Below are positions 34,169-41,055 of a DNA stretch of 64,000 bases, one piece after another. This DNA is from Streptomyces sp. ITFR-16 (lineage in GTDB: Bacteria > Actinomycetota > Actinomycetes > Streptomycetales > Streptomycetaceae). Position numbers and translations under genes: made by a program. The notes under the pieces were generated by a model that did no database searches, was not told the origin of the DNA, and saw only the letters and a list, made by a program, of their open reading frames with translations. The stretch spans positions 4,278,001-4,342,000 of the forward strand of contig NZ_CP134609.1 of NCBI RefSeq assembly GCF_031844705.1. Reading direction: 5' to 3'. Each line of letters starts with the position of its first letter. The stretch's first letter is position 1.

Positions 34169-34815
34169 CCGAGGAGACTCCGGGCTTCGAGGAGAAGCCC
34201 GACGTCCCCTCCGGCGCCACCCCTGAGGACGCCGAGCCGAAGGCCGCCACCCCCTCTTCGGAGGAGGCGGCGGCCCCGGCGGGGGACGCGAACCAGATCA
34301 CGGCTCTGACCGCCCAGCTGGACCAGGTCCGCACCGCGCTCTCCGAGCGCACGGCAGACCTCCAGCGGCTCCAGGCCGAGTACCAGAACTACCGCCGCCG
34401 TGTGGAGCGGGACCGGGTCACGGTCAAGGAGATCGCTGTCGCGGGTCTGCTGTCCGAGCTCCTGCCCGTGCTCGACGACGTCGGCCGGGCCCGTGAGCAC
34501 GGTGAGCTCGTGGGCGGGTTCAAGTCGGTGGCCGAATCGCTGGAGACGGTCGTCGCCAAGCTCGGTCTGCAGCAGTTCGGCAAGGAGGGCGAGCCCTTCG
34601 ACCCGACGATCCACGAGGCCCTGATGCACTCGTACGCGCCGGACGTCACCGAGACGACCTGCGTGGCGATCCTGCAGCCTGGGTACCGGATCGGCGAGCG
34701 CACCATCCGTCCCGCGCGGGTGGCGGTGGCCGAACCCCAGCCGGGTGCGGCCCCCGCGGCCGCGAAGGAAGAGAAGGCAGACGACGAGGAGAGCGGTGGC
34801 GGCGAGGAGGTCTGA
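34165..34815 (+). CDS. grpE: Nucleotide-exchange factor GrpE
   Basis: 216 residues; the GTG overlaps the dnaK stop (GTGA). A disordered acidic start is followed by a long coiled coil (LTAQLDQVRTALSERTADLQ, then EYQNYRRRVERDRVTVKEIA). The C-terminal beta domain has EPFDPTIHEALMHSYAPDVT and ends near LQPGYRIGERTIRPARVAVA. It releases ADP from DnaK. Confidence 0.97.
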   Translation: MTEETPGFEEKPDVPSGATPEDAEPKAATPSSEEAAAPAGDANQITALTAQLDQVRTALSERTADLQRLQAEYQNYRRRVERDRVTVKEIAVAGLLSELLPVLDDVGRAREHGELVGGFKSVAESLETVVAKLGLQQFGKEGEPFDPTIHEALMHSYAPDVTETTCVAILQPGYRIGERTIRPARVAVAEPQPGAAPAAAKEEKADDEESGGGEEV

Positions 34816-34884
34816 CATTCTGTCCGACCACCTGGCAGCACACCGCCCGGCCACCCGGCCGGTCGTCCGGAAGGAGGGACGTCG

Positions 34885-36072
34885 ATGAGTACGAAGGACT
34901 TCGTCGAGAAGGACTACTACAAGGTTCTCGGCGTCCCCAAGGACGCCACGGACGCCGAGATCAAGAAGGCGTACCGGAAGCTCGCCCGCGAGTTCCACCC
35001 GGACGCCAACAAGGGCGACGACAAGGCGGAGGAGCGCTTCAAGGAGATCTCCGAGGCGAATGACGTCCTCGGCGACACCAAGAAGCGCAAGGAGTACGAC
35101 GAGGCGCGCGCCCTCTTCGGCAACGGCGGCTTCCGCGCCGGACCCGGCGGGGCCCAGGGCAACTTCAACTTCGACCTGGGGGACCTCTTCGGAGGTGCCC
35201 CGGGCGGGGGCCAGGGCGGCGGCGCCGGCGGGTTCGGCGGCGGCGGCCTGAGCGATGTCTTCGGCGGCCTCTTCAACCGCGGCGGCGGCACCGGTACGAG
35301 GGTGCAGCCGCGCCGCGGCCAGGACATCGAGTCCGAGGTGACGCTCAGCTTCACCGAGGCGGTCGACGGGGCCACGGTCCCGTTGCGCATGTCCAGCCAG
35401 GCGCCCTGCAAGGCGTGTTCCGGCACCGGCGACAAGAACGGCACCCCCAGGGTCTGCCCGACCTGTGTCGGCACCGGACAGGTCTCGCGCGGCAGCGGCG
35501 GCGGCTTCTCGCTCACCGACCCCTGCGTGGACTGCAAGGGCCGGGGCCTGATCGCCCAGGACCCCTGCGACGTCTGCAAGGGCAGCGGCCGGGCCCGCTC
35601 CTCGCGCACCATGCAGGTCCGGATCCCGGCGGGCGTCTCGGACGGCCAGCGGATCCGGCTGCGCGGCAAGGGCGCACCGGGCGAGCGCGGCGGACCGGCC
35701 GGCGACCTCTATGTCGTCGTCCATGTCGACGCCCACCCGGTCTTCGGCCGCAAGGGCGACAACCTCACCGTCACGGTGCCCGTCACCTTCACGGAGGCGG
35801 CGCTCGGCGGCGAGGTCAAGGTACCCACGCTCGGCGGACCGCCGGTGACGCTGAAACTCCCGGCCGGCACGCCGAACGGGCGTACGATGCGTGCCCGCGG
35901 CAAGGGTGCGGTCCGCAAGGACGGCACCCGGGGCGACCTCCTGGTCACCGTCGAGGTGACCGTGCCCACCGACCTCGGCACCGAGGCCAGGGACGCACTG
36001 GAGGCCTACCGCAAGGCGACCGCGGACCAGGACCCGCGGGCGGAGCTGTTCCAGGCGGCGAAGGGAGCTTGA
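34885..36072 (+). CDS. dnaJ: Co-chaperone DnaJ
   Basis: 395 residues, with GGAAGGAGGG upstream. The J domain is DYYKVLGVPKDATDAEIKKA with the HPD triad in REFHPDANKG. A Gly/Phe-rich linker follows (GGGQGGGAGGFGGGG). Four zinc-binding CxxCxGxG repeats are CKACSGTG, CPTCVGTG, CVDCKGRG and CDVCKGSG, and then come two beta domains. It stimulates DnaK. It lies one base before hspR. Confidence 0.98.
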   Translation: MSTKDFVEKDYYKVLGVPKDATDAEIKKAYRKLAREFHPDANKGDDKAEERFKEISEANDVLGDTKKRKEYDEARALFGNGGFRAGPGGAQGNFNFDLGDLFGGAPGGGQGGGAGGFGGGGLSDVFGGLFNRGGGTGTRVQPRRGQDIESEVTLSFTEAVDGATVPLRMSSQAPCKACSGTGDKNGTPRVCPTCVGTGQVSRGSGGGFSLTDPCVDCKGRGLIAQDPCDVCKGSGRARSSRTMQVRIPAGVSDGQRIRLRGKGAPGERGGPAGDLYVVVHVDAHPVFGRKGDNLTVTVPVTFTEAALGGEVKVPTLGGPPVTLKLPAGTPNGRTMRARGKGAVRKDGTRGDLLVTVEVTVPTDLGTEARDALEAYRKATADQDPRAELFQAAKGA

Positions 36073-36073
36073 G

Positions 36074-36520
36074 GTGGACGGCCGACGGCGTAATCCTTAC
36101 GAACTGACCGATGAGTCCCCGGTGTACGTGATCTCGATCGCGGCCCAGCTCTCGGGCCTGCATCCGCAGACACTGCGCCAGTACGACCGTCTCGGCCTGG
36201 TCTCGCCCGACCGTACGGCCGGCCGCGGCAGGCGCTACTCGGCCCGTGACATCGAGCTGCTGCGCACCGTCCAGCAGCTGTCGCAGGACGAGGGCATCAA
36301 CCTCGCCGGCATCAAGCGCATCATCGAGCTGGAGAACCAGGTCGCGGCCCTTCAGCAGCGCGTCGCCGAACTCTCGGCGGCCGTGGACGGGGCGGCGGCG
36401 GCCATGCAGCAGCGCGAGGCGCAGGTCCATGCCTCGTACCGCCGCGACCTGGTCCCGTACCAGGACGTCCAGCAGACCAGCGCGCTGGTGGTCTGGCGGC
36501 CCAAGCGGCCCAAGGACTGA
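36074..36520 (+). CDS. hspR: Heat-shock repressor HspR (MerR family)
   Basis: 148 residues, GTG start one base after the dnaJ stop. It has a MerR winged helix: YVISIAAQLSGLHPQTLRQY, then DRLGLVSPDRTAGRGRRYSA. A dimerisation helix follows (IKRIIELENQVAALQQRVAE). The C-terminus LVVWRPKRPKD is the usual HspR ending. It binds HAIR boxes ahead of dnaK and clpB. Perfect or near-perfect boxes are present at both loci in this window. Confidence 0.96.
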   Translation: MDGRRRNPYELTDESPVYVISIAAQLSGLHPQTLRQYDRLGLVSPDRTAGRGRRYSARDIELLRTVQQLSQDEGINLAGIKRIIELENQVAALQQRVAELSAAVDGAAAAMQQREAQVHASYRRDLVPYQDVQQTSALVVWRPKRPKD

Positions 36521-36542
36521 CCGGTCAGGTCATCCGTGTGAG

Positions 36543-36579
36543 GAGCCCGTCACCCCGGAACTTCCGGGGTGACGGGCTC
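36543..36579. terminator. Terminator after hspR
   Basis: 16-base perfect stem (GAGCCCGTCACCCCGG and its complement) with a 5-base loop followed by TTCGTT. It overlaps the last codons of the convergent LuxR-type gene, whose C-terminal residues (EPVTPE) are encoded by the hairpin. Confidence 0.85.
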
Positions 36580-37560
36580 CTTCGTTGTACGGGGCTGTGC
36601 GGGTTCCACGAGGTCGGACTGGACGAGCAGGGCGCCGAGGTGGGTGCGGCTGGTGGCGCCGAGGGTCTGCATGAGTCTGGAGATGTGGGCGCGGCAGGTG
36701 CGGACGCTGATGCCGAGGGTGCGGGCGACCGCCTCGTCCTGGTTCCCTTCGATCAGGAGTCGCGCGATGCTCTGCTGGACCGCGGTGACGGGGGTCCCGG
36801 GTACGGCGGTGGGCAGCGGTTGTGTGAAGGGGGTGGCCCGGGCCCAGAGAACCTCGTACATCTGCGCCAGGTAGTGGACGAGCGCGGGGTGGCGGATCTC
36901 CAGGGCGGCGCTGCGGTCGGCGTTGGCGGGGAGGTAGGCGACCTTGCGATCGAAGATCATGAGGCGGTCGGTCGCCTGCTCCATCGTGCGGACCTGGAGG
37001 AGGTCGCTGGGCAGTCGGCCCACATACGCCTTGAGCCCCGGGCCGTAGCGCGCCGAGTGCTGGTAGATGTGCCGCAGCCGGACGTTCCGCTCGACCATCG
37101 GCAGGGTGCTGGACAACGCCACCCGCAGCACCTCGGGCGGGCGGGTGCTGCCGGGCTGGACGGTGAGGATCTCGTCGTTGGCCTCGCGCAGGTCGGCACT
37201 GATGGCTGCCTGGATGGCGGACTGCCCGACGACGACCCTGATGGCGAGATCCGGGGCCCCGTCGGTGAGCCCGCCGAGCGCACCCAGGGTCCTGGCCAGG
37301 ACGTCGGCGGTCCGAACCTGGTCCAGAATCCCCCGGGCCAGGGGGTGGAGCAGCTGTGCGAGGGCGGCGGAGGGCGGTACGGGCCGCAGCCAGCCGGCGT
37401 CACCGGGGTCCGTGATCAACAGCGCGTTGTCGACGAGGCACGGCACGCCGGCGGTGGCGGACCGGGCGATGCGGCCCTGGGACAGGGCCTGTGTGTAGAG
37501 GCTGACGGCCTCGTCGCACAGACCGTGGTCGCCGTGGACGTGCGCGGGTGGCAGAGACAT
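36550..37560 (-). CDS. LuxR-type regulator A of a tandem trio
   Basis: 336 residues from ATG 37560 (MSLPPAHVHG). It overlaps the stop of regulator B by one base (TGATG). The long N-terminal domain has RLRHIYQHSARYGPGLKAYV and TDRLMIFDRKVAYLPANADR, which look like the TrmB/PLD-like effector part seen in many streptomycete HTH regulators. The C-terminal LuxR HTH has VTAVQQSIARLLIEGNQDEA, then VARTLGISVRTCRAHISRLM. The first 119 bases of the DNA that encodes the HTH end are identical to those in regulator B. The signal it senses is unknown. Confidence 0.85.
   Translation of the reverse strand: MSLPPAHVHGDHGLCDEAVSLYTQALSQGRIARSATAGVPCLVDNALLITDPGDAGWLRPVPPSAALAQLLHPLARGILDQVRTADVLARTLGALGGLTDGAPDLAIRVVVGQSAIQAAISADLREANDEILTVQPGSTRPPEVLRVALSSTLPMVERNVRLRHIYQHSARYGPGLKAYVGRLPSDLLQVRTMEQATDRLMIFDRKVAYLPANADRSAALEIRHPALVHYLAQMYEVLWARATPFTQPLPTAVPGTPVTAVQQSIARLLIEGNQDEAVARTLGISVRTCRAHISRLMQTLGATSRTHLGALLVQSDLVEPAQPRTTKEPVTPEVPG
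36599..36717. repeat. 119-bp direct repeat copy 1 (HTH-coding end of regulator A)
   Basis: Identical over 119 bases to 37567-37685, in the same position of the neighbouring paralog, while the rest of the two genes differs clearly. This points to recent gene conversion or partial duplication of the DNA-binding end. Confidence 0.9.
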
Positions 37561-38537
37561 CACCGGGCGGGTTCCACGAGGTCGGACTGGACGAGCAGGG
37601 CGCCGAGGTGGGTGCGGCTGGTGGCGCCGAGGGTCTGCATGAGTCTGGAGATGTGGGCGCGGCAGGTGCGGACGCTGATGCCGAGCTTGCGGGCCACCAC
37701 CTGGTCGGCGTTCCCGTCGACGAGGAGGCGGGCGATGCTCAGCTGGACGGCGGTGACCGATGCGCTGGGCGGGGCCGCCTGGAGAGGTTCTGTGAGGGGT
37801 GTGGCCTGGGCCCAGAGCACCTCGTACACCTGGATCAGATAGCGCACGAGCGCGGGGTGGCGGATCTCCAGGGCGACATCGCGGTCCGCGCTGGCGGGGA
37901 TGAAGGCGACGGAGCGGTCGAAGACGATCAGCCGCTCGACGGTCTGCTCGATGGTGCGGGCCTGGATGTGGCCGGGCGGCACCTCGTCCAGATAGGCCTT
38001 GATGGCCGGGCTGTAGCGGGCCGGGTGCTGGTAGATGTGACGCATCGTCGCGCCCCGCTCGGCCATGACCAGGGCGCGTCCCAGCGCCTTCTTGAGCCTT
38101 TCCCCGTGCCCGGTGCCGCCGGGTTGCAAGGTCAGGACCTCTTCCCGGGCGCTGTCCAGGGCGTTCTCGATGGCCGCGTCTATCAGCGGGATGCCTTCGA
38201 GGACGGTGATCGCGAGATTGGGGTCGGTGCTGGCGACGGACGCCAGGGGGGCCAGGGAGTCGGCGAGGGCGGCGGAGAGCCTGATGCGCTCGTGGATCTC
38301 CCGTATGACGGGCTGCAGCAGATGGGAGAGGGCTGCGGACGGCGGCACCGGACGAATCCAGTCGTTGTCCTGGGGATCGGGGTGGACGAGCGCCAACTCG
38401 GTGAGGCAGGGGGTCTGTTCCAGGGCGGTCCGGGGTATTCGCCCCGCGCTGAGCGCCTCGGTGTAGACCCTGACGCCGGCCTCGCACAGTTCGAGATCGG
38501 CGTGCGGGCGATGTGCTATGTCCTCGTCCCTGCCCAT
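37560..38537 (-). CDS. LuxR-type regulator B of a tandem trio
   Basis: 325 residues from ATG 38537, with GGGGGG upstream. It has the same plan as its neighbours: WIRPVPPSAALSHLLQPVIR near the start, MRHIYQHPARYSPAIKAYL and VERLIVFDRSVAFIPASADR in the effector domain, and VARKLGISVRTCRAHISRLM in the HTH. It ends DLVEPAR, one base into regulator A's ATG. The three paralogs probably arose by duplication in place. Confidence 0.85.
   Translation of the reverse strand: MGRDEDIAHRPHADLELCEAGVRVYTEALSAGRIPRTALEQTPCLTELALVHPDPQDNDWIRPVPPSAALSHLLQPVIREIHERIRLSAALADSLAPLASVASTDPNLAITVLEGIPLIDAAIENALDSAREEVLTLQPGGTGHGERLKKALGRALVMAERGATMRHIYQHPARYSPAIKAYLDEVPPGHIQARTIEQTVERLIVFDRSVAFIPASADRDVALEIRHPALVRYLIQVYEVLWAQATPLTEPLQAAPPSASVTAVQLSIARLLVDGNADQVVARKLGISVRTCRAHISRLMQTLGATSRTHLGALLVQSDLVEPAR
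37567..37685. repeat. 119-bp direct repeat copy 2 (HTH-coding end of regulator B)
   Basis: Exact partner of 36599-36717, 968 bases away. Confidence 0.9.
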
Positions 38538-38726
38538 TTGTGACCCCCCACTTTTGGCAGTGCAGCAAGATGACGGTGGTGGAAGCGTAGTCCTCGGGCC
38601 ACTGTGGACGTGTTGGGGGAGCCGGGAACTCCCCCGGCTGATCAAGGGCGTGGCCATGTTTCTCCCCCGTCACGTGGTGCGCCTGACCGGCCCGGGGGGG
38701 CGGGTAACCGTTCGGGGCCGGCCCGG

Positions 38727-39710
38727 TCAGGAATCCTGTTGCAGGATTCCTGACCGGGCGATCAGATAGCCGAGTTGGGCGCGGCTGTTGCTGCCGAGCG
38801 CGGCGCTGAGCTTGGCGACGTGGGCGCGGCAGGTCCGTACGTTCATGCCGAGGCGGCGGGCGATAGCCTCGTCGACGTAGCCCTCGATGAGGAGCTTTGC
38901 TATGGAACGCTGAATGCCGGTGACGCCGTCGTTGGGCGGGGTGTACGGGGTCTCGTCGCTGAGCGGGGTCGCCAATTGCCAGAATTGGTCGAACACGGAA
39001 ACCAGGTAGTCGACGAGGCCGGGATGGCGCAGTTCGAGCGCCACCTGCCTGTCGCGGCGCGCCGGTATGACGGCCACGGTCCGATCGAAGATGATCATGC
39101 GGTCGATGAGTTCTTCCAGTGTCCTGATCTCAACGCTTCCCGTGTGGAGCCGTTCCAGGTAGGCGAAGACGCCGGCTCCGTGGCGGGCCGTGTGCTGGTA
39201 GAGGGTGCGCAGCCGGACACCGCGGCTGAGGGGTCCTTCCACGCGTTCGAGTGACTGGGTGAGGACGTCGAGATTCCGGACACCGCCGGGCTGGATCGTG
39301 AGTATTTCCTTGGTGCACTGGGCGGTCGCGGTGTCCAATGTCGCGTTGATGGTCTGCAGCCCCTCCAGAACGGTGATCGCGTGGGTGGTCACCGAAGGCT
39401 GCGCGCTGATGGCCATGAACGGCTCGAATGCGTCGGCCAATTCGATGGTGACGCGTCGGCGCTCCCGGATCTCCCGTTCCAGAGGGTGCAGGCGCTGGGC
39501 GAGTACGGCCGACGGTGGGACGGGGCGAAGCCAATTCGCGTCGTCCGGGTCCGGATGCAGCAGTCCGAACTCCAGTAGGCATGGCGCCGGGCCTATCTCC
39601 GACCGGGCGATCCGGCCGGCGCCCAGGGCGCTGCCGTACAGCCGCGCTCCCTCGTCGCAGAGCTCTGTGATGAGGTGAGGATGCGTAGGTTTGATGCTTG
39701 TTGTGAGCAA
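38727..39710 (-). CDS. LuxR-type regulator C of a tandem trio
   Basis: 327 residues. It has WLRPVPPSAVLAQRLHPLER near the start, VRLRTLYQHTARHGAGVFAY and IDRMIIFDRTVAVIPARRDR in the middle, and IARRLGMNVRTCRAHVAKLS in the HTH. It is the most diverged of the three. Its 5' end faces a small secreted-peptide gene 131 bases away, which makes that peptide a natural candidate partner or target. About 190 bases separate it from regulator B. Confidence 0.85.
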   Translation of the reverse strand: MLTTSIKPTHPHLITELCDEGARLYGSALGAGRIARSEIGPAPCLLEFGLLHPDPDDANWLRPVPPSAVLAQRLHPLEREIRERRRVTIELADAFEPFMAISAQPSVTTHAITVLEGLQTINATLDTATAQCTKEILTIQPGGVRNLDVLTQSLERVEGPLSRGVRLRTLYQHTARHGAGVFAYLERLHTGSVEIRTLEELIDRMIIFDRTVAVIPARRDRQVALELRHPGLVDYLVSVFDQFWQLATPLSDETPYTPPNDGVTGIQRSIAKLLIEGYVDEAIARRLGMNVRTCRAHVAKLSAALGSNSRAQLGYLIARSGILQQDS

Positions 39711-39841
39711 ATCTCCGCCCCCCAGGGTCCTGAACGTACAGGAACATGATGCATCGCTTCTGTGGCTTCGACGTGCTCTGTTGCGACATGGTCTTGTGAG
39801 AGCCGGGGGAGAGGACCTATCAAGTGAGGACGAAGCCGACT
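39711..39841. promoter_or_regulatory. Divergent promoter region, regulator C / secreted peptide
   Basis: 131 bases between the two start codons, fairly AT-rich for this genome (for example gaacatgatgcatcgcttct). Promoters for both directions must be here. I could not define boxes with confidence. Confidence 0.4.
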
Positions 39842-40033
39842 ATGCACAAGAGATTGCTTCGCTCGGTTCTTGCCGTCGCCTTTGCCGCTGCGGCGTTTGC
39901 CGTGGCTGTTCAGACTGACGTCTCGAACGCGGGCGGGGGGGACGTGTCTTGGACCAACGTATCGGCGGGCAAGCTCAACACCAGTGACGTGTCGTGGGAT
40001 ATCCGGCCCGCGCGTGGGGTTGCGGCCCCATGA
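39842..40033 (+). CDS. Small secreted peptide with DVSW repeats
   Basis: 63 residues from ATG 39842 (a GTG at 39824 is an alternative). A signal peptide (MHKRLLRSVLAVAFAAAAFA) likely ends near AVAVQT. The mature part is about 35-40 residues and has the repeated element DVSNAGG, GDVSWTNVSA and SDVSWDIR. It has no Cys, so it is not a lantibiotic or disulfide-rich peptide. It overlaps the next gene by four bases (ATGA). The place beside three LuxR-type regulators suggests a signalling or regulated extracellular peptide. I do not recognise its family. Confidence 0.7.
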   Translation: MHKRLLRSVLAVAFAAAAFAVAVQTDVSNAGGGDVSWTNVSAGKLNTSDVSWDIRPARGVAAP

Positions 40034-40350
40034 CCACCCCGCCGGACGACCGGACCTTCCGGCGTGAGATGGCAACCGCCTACCGCTCAGGGTGGCATTT
40101 CATCGACCTCGTCACGGCACTCCCCCACCGTGGTGACTCGTTGATGGTCACTCTGTTCGGCGACCCGGTCGTCGTCGCCCGGGAGGACGACGGCGAAGTC
40201 CGCGCCTACCGCTGCCTCCGCAAGCCGCGCGGAGCACCGCAGCCCGTGCGCTGCGCCATCCGGTACGACATGATTTTTGTGAACCTCGCACAGCGTGACC
40301 ACCAGCTGTTCGAACCTGAAGCCATCTCCGCCACCCCCCGCAGTGCCTGA
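40030..40350 (+). CDS. Rieske-like small protein lacking the full iron-sulfur ligand set
   Basis: 106 residues. The pattern GWHFIDLVTALPHRGDSLMV, TLFGDPVVVAREDDGEVRAY and YDMIFVNLAQ resembles the N-terminal Rieske domain of ring-hydroxylating oxygenase alpha subunits, where CxH and CxxH hold the cluster. Here only YRCLRKPRGAPQPVRC is found, with both His missing, so no classical [2Fe-2S] cluster is expected. It may be a Rieske fold used for binding. It is translationally coupled to the peptide gene and so may act on, or with, the peptide. Confidence 0.6.
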   Translation: MTTPPDDRTFRREMATAYRSGWHFIDLVTALPHRGDSLMVTLFGDPVVVAREDDGEVRAYRCLRKPRGAPQPVRCAIRYDMIFVNLAQRDHQLFEPEAISATPRSA

Positions 40351-40391
40351 GCGATCCCCCGTCGTTCCACGTCGCTCAGACACTCCCCCAC

Positions 40392-40432
40392 ACAACGGCG
40401 CCACCGTGACCTGAACACGGTGGCGCCGTTGT
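40392..40432. terminator. Bidirectional terminator
   Basis: 17-base perfect stem (ACAACGGCGCCACCGTG and complement) with a 7-base loop, between the Rieske-like gene and the convergent PPOX gene. Confidence 0.85.
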
Positions 40433-40443
40433 GCTGTCCGGGT

Positions 40444-40848
40444 TCAGCCCCGGCCGAGCGCCCGGTCCAGGGTGATCTCGACGGCGACCCGGTCCGGATT
40501 GGGCGCGGGCATGCGCCCGTAGCGCTCCGTGTGGCGGCGCACCGCCTCCTCGACCCTGTCCGGCTCCGTGCGGATCCTCGCGACGCCCTCCAGGGTCGCC
40601 CAGCGGCGCCCGTCCACCTGGCAGGCCGCCACGCGCGCGCCGTCCGGGCCCGCCGCCAGGATGTGGGCGACCTTGCGGCTGTGGCGGTTGGTGATGATGC
40701 GGGCGAGGCCCGCCCCGGGGTCGTACGTCACGCAGACCGGTACCACGTGCGGGGTGCCGTCGGGGCGGTGCGTGGTGAGCGTGCACAGATGGTGTTCGCG
40801 CCAGAACGCGAGGTACTCGGGCCCGGGGTTGCGTACGTCGACTGCCAT
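40444..40848 (-). CDS. PPOX-class (pyridoxamine oxidase/F420-type) protein
   Basis: 134 residues. Start region PEYLAFWREHHLCTLTTHRP, then GTPHVVPVCVTYDPGAG and RIITNRHSRKVAHILAAGPD. The split-barrel pattern is that of F420- or FMN-binding PPOX enzymes, common in actinobacteria. The substrate is unknown. A TAGGCT box ends six bases before the ATG. Confidence 0.85.
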   Translation of the reverse strand: MAVDVRNPGPEYLAFWREHHLCTLTTHRPDGTPHVVPVCVTYDPGAGLARIITNRHSRKVAHILAAGPDGARVAACQVDGRRWATLEGVARIRTEPDRVEEAVRRHTERYGRMPAPNPDRVAVEITLDRALGRG

Positions 40849-40854
40849 GGGGCC

Positions 40855-40860
40855 AGCCTA
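40855..40860 (-). promoter_or_regulatory. -10 box for the PPOX gene
   Basis: TAGGCT on the minus strand, six bases before the ATG; leaderless-type spacing. Confidence 0.45.
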
Positions 40861-40972
40861 GGCAGGCGCCGGCGCGCCGCGGTGGCGGGCGGGCGGGGCG
40901 GCCGGTTCACTCGGGGCACGGGGAAGGGCGGGATCCGGCCAGAATCGGGTGCTCCGGTGGCCCCGTTTTCGA

Positions 40973-40993
40973 CTTGAGTGGAATAGACTCAAC
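40973..40993. promoter_or_regulatory. HAIR operator of clpB
   Basis: CTTGAGT-N7-ACTCAAC, one mismatch from the HspR consensus, 62 bases before the clpB start. It places clpB in the same regulon as the dnaK operon. Confidence 0.88.
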
Positions 40994-41055
40994 TTTGTGC
41001 ACGTTGTTCGTGTCAGAGGTAGGGATTCAGACATCGCGAGGAGGAGACAGCGCAC

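Noticed and set aside
36550..38673. One continuous minus-strand gene of about 700 codons
   Set aside because: The frame runs through the end of regulator B in another frame. The true genes are two overlapping paralogs with a TGATG junction.
40030..40350. A functional Rieske iron-sulfur protein
   Set aside because: Fold resemblance only: the two His ligands are missing, so the cluster is not expected.
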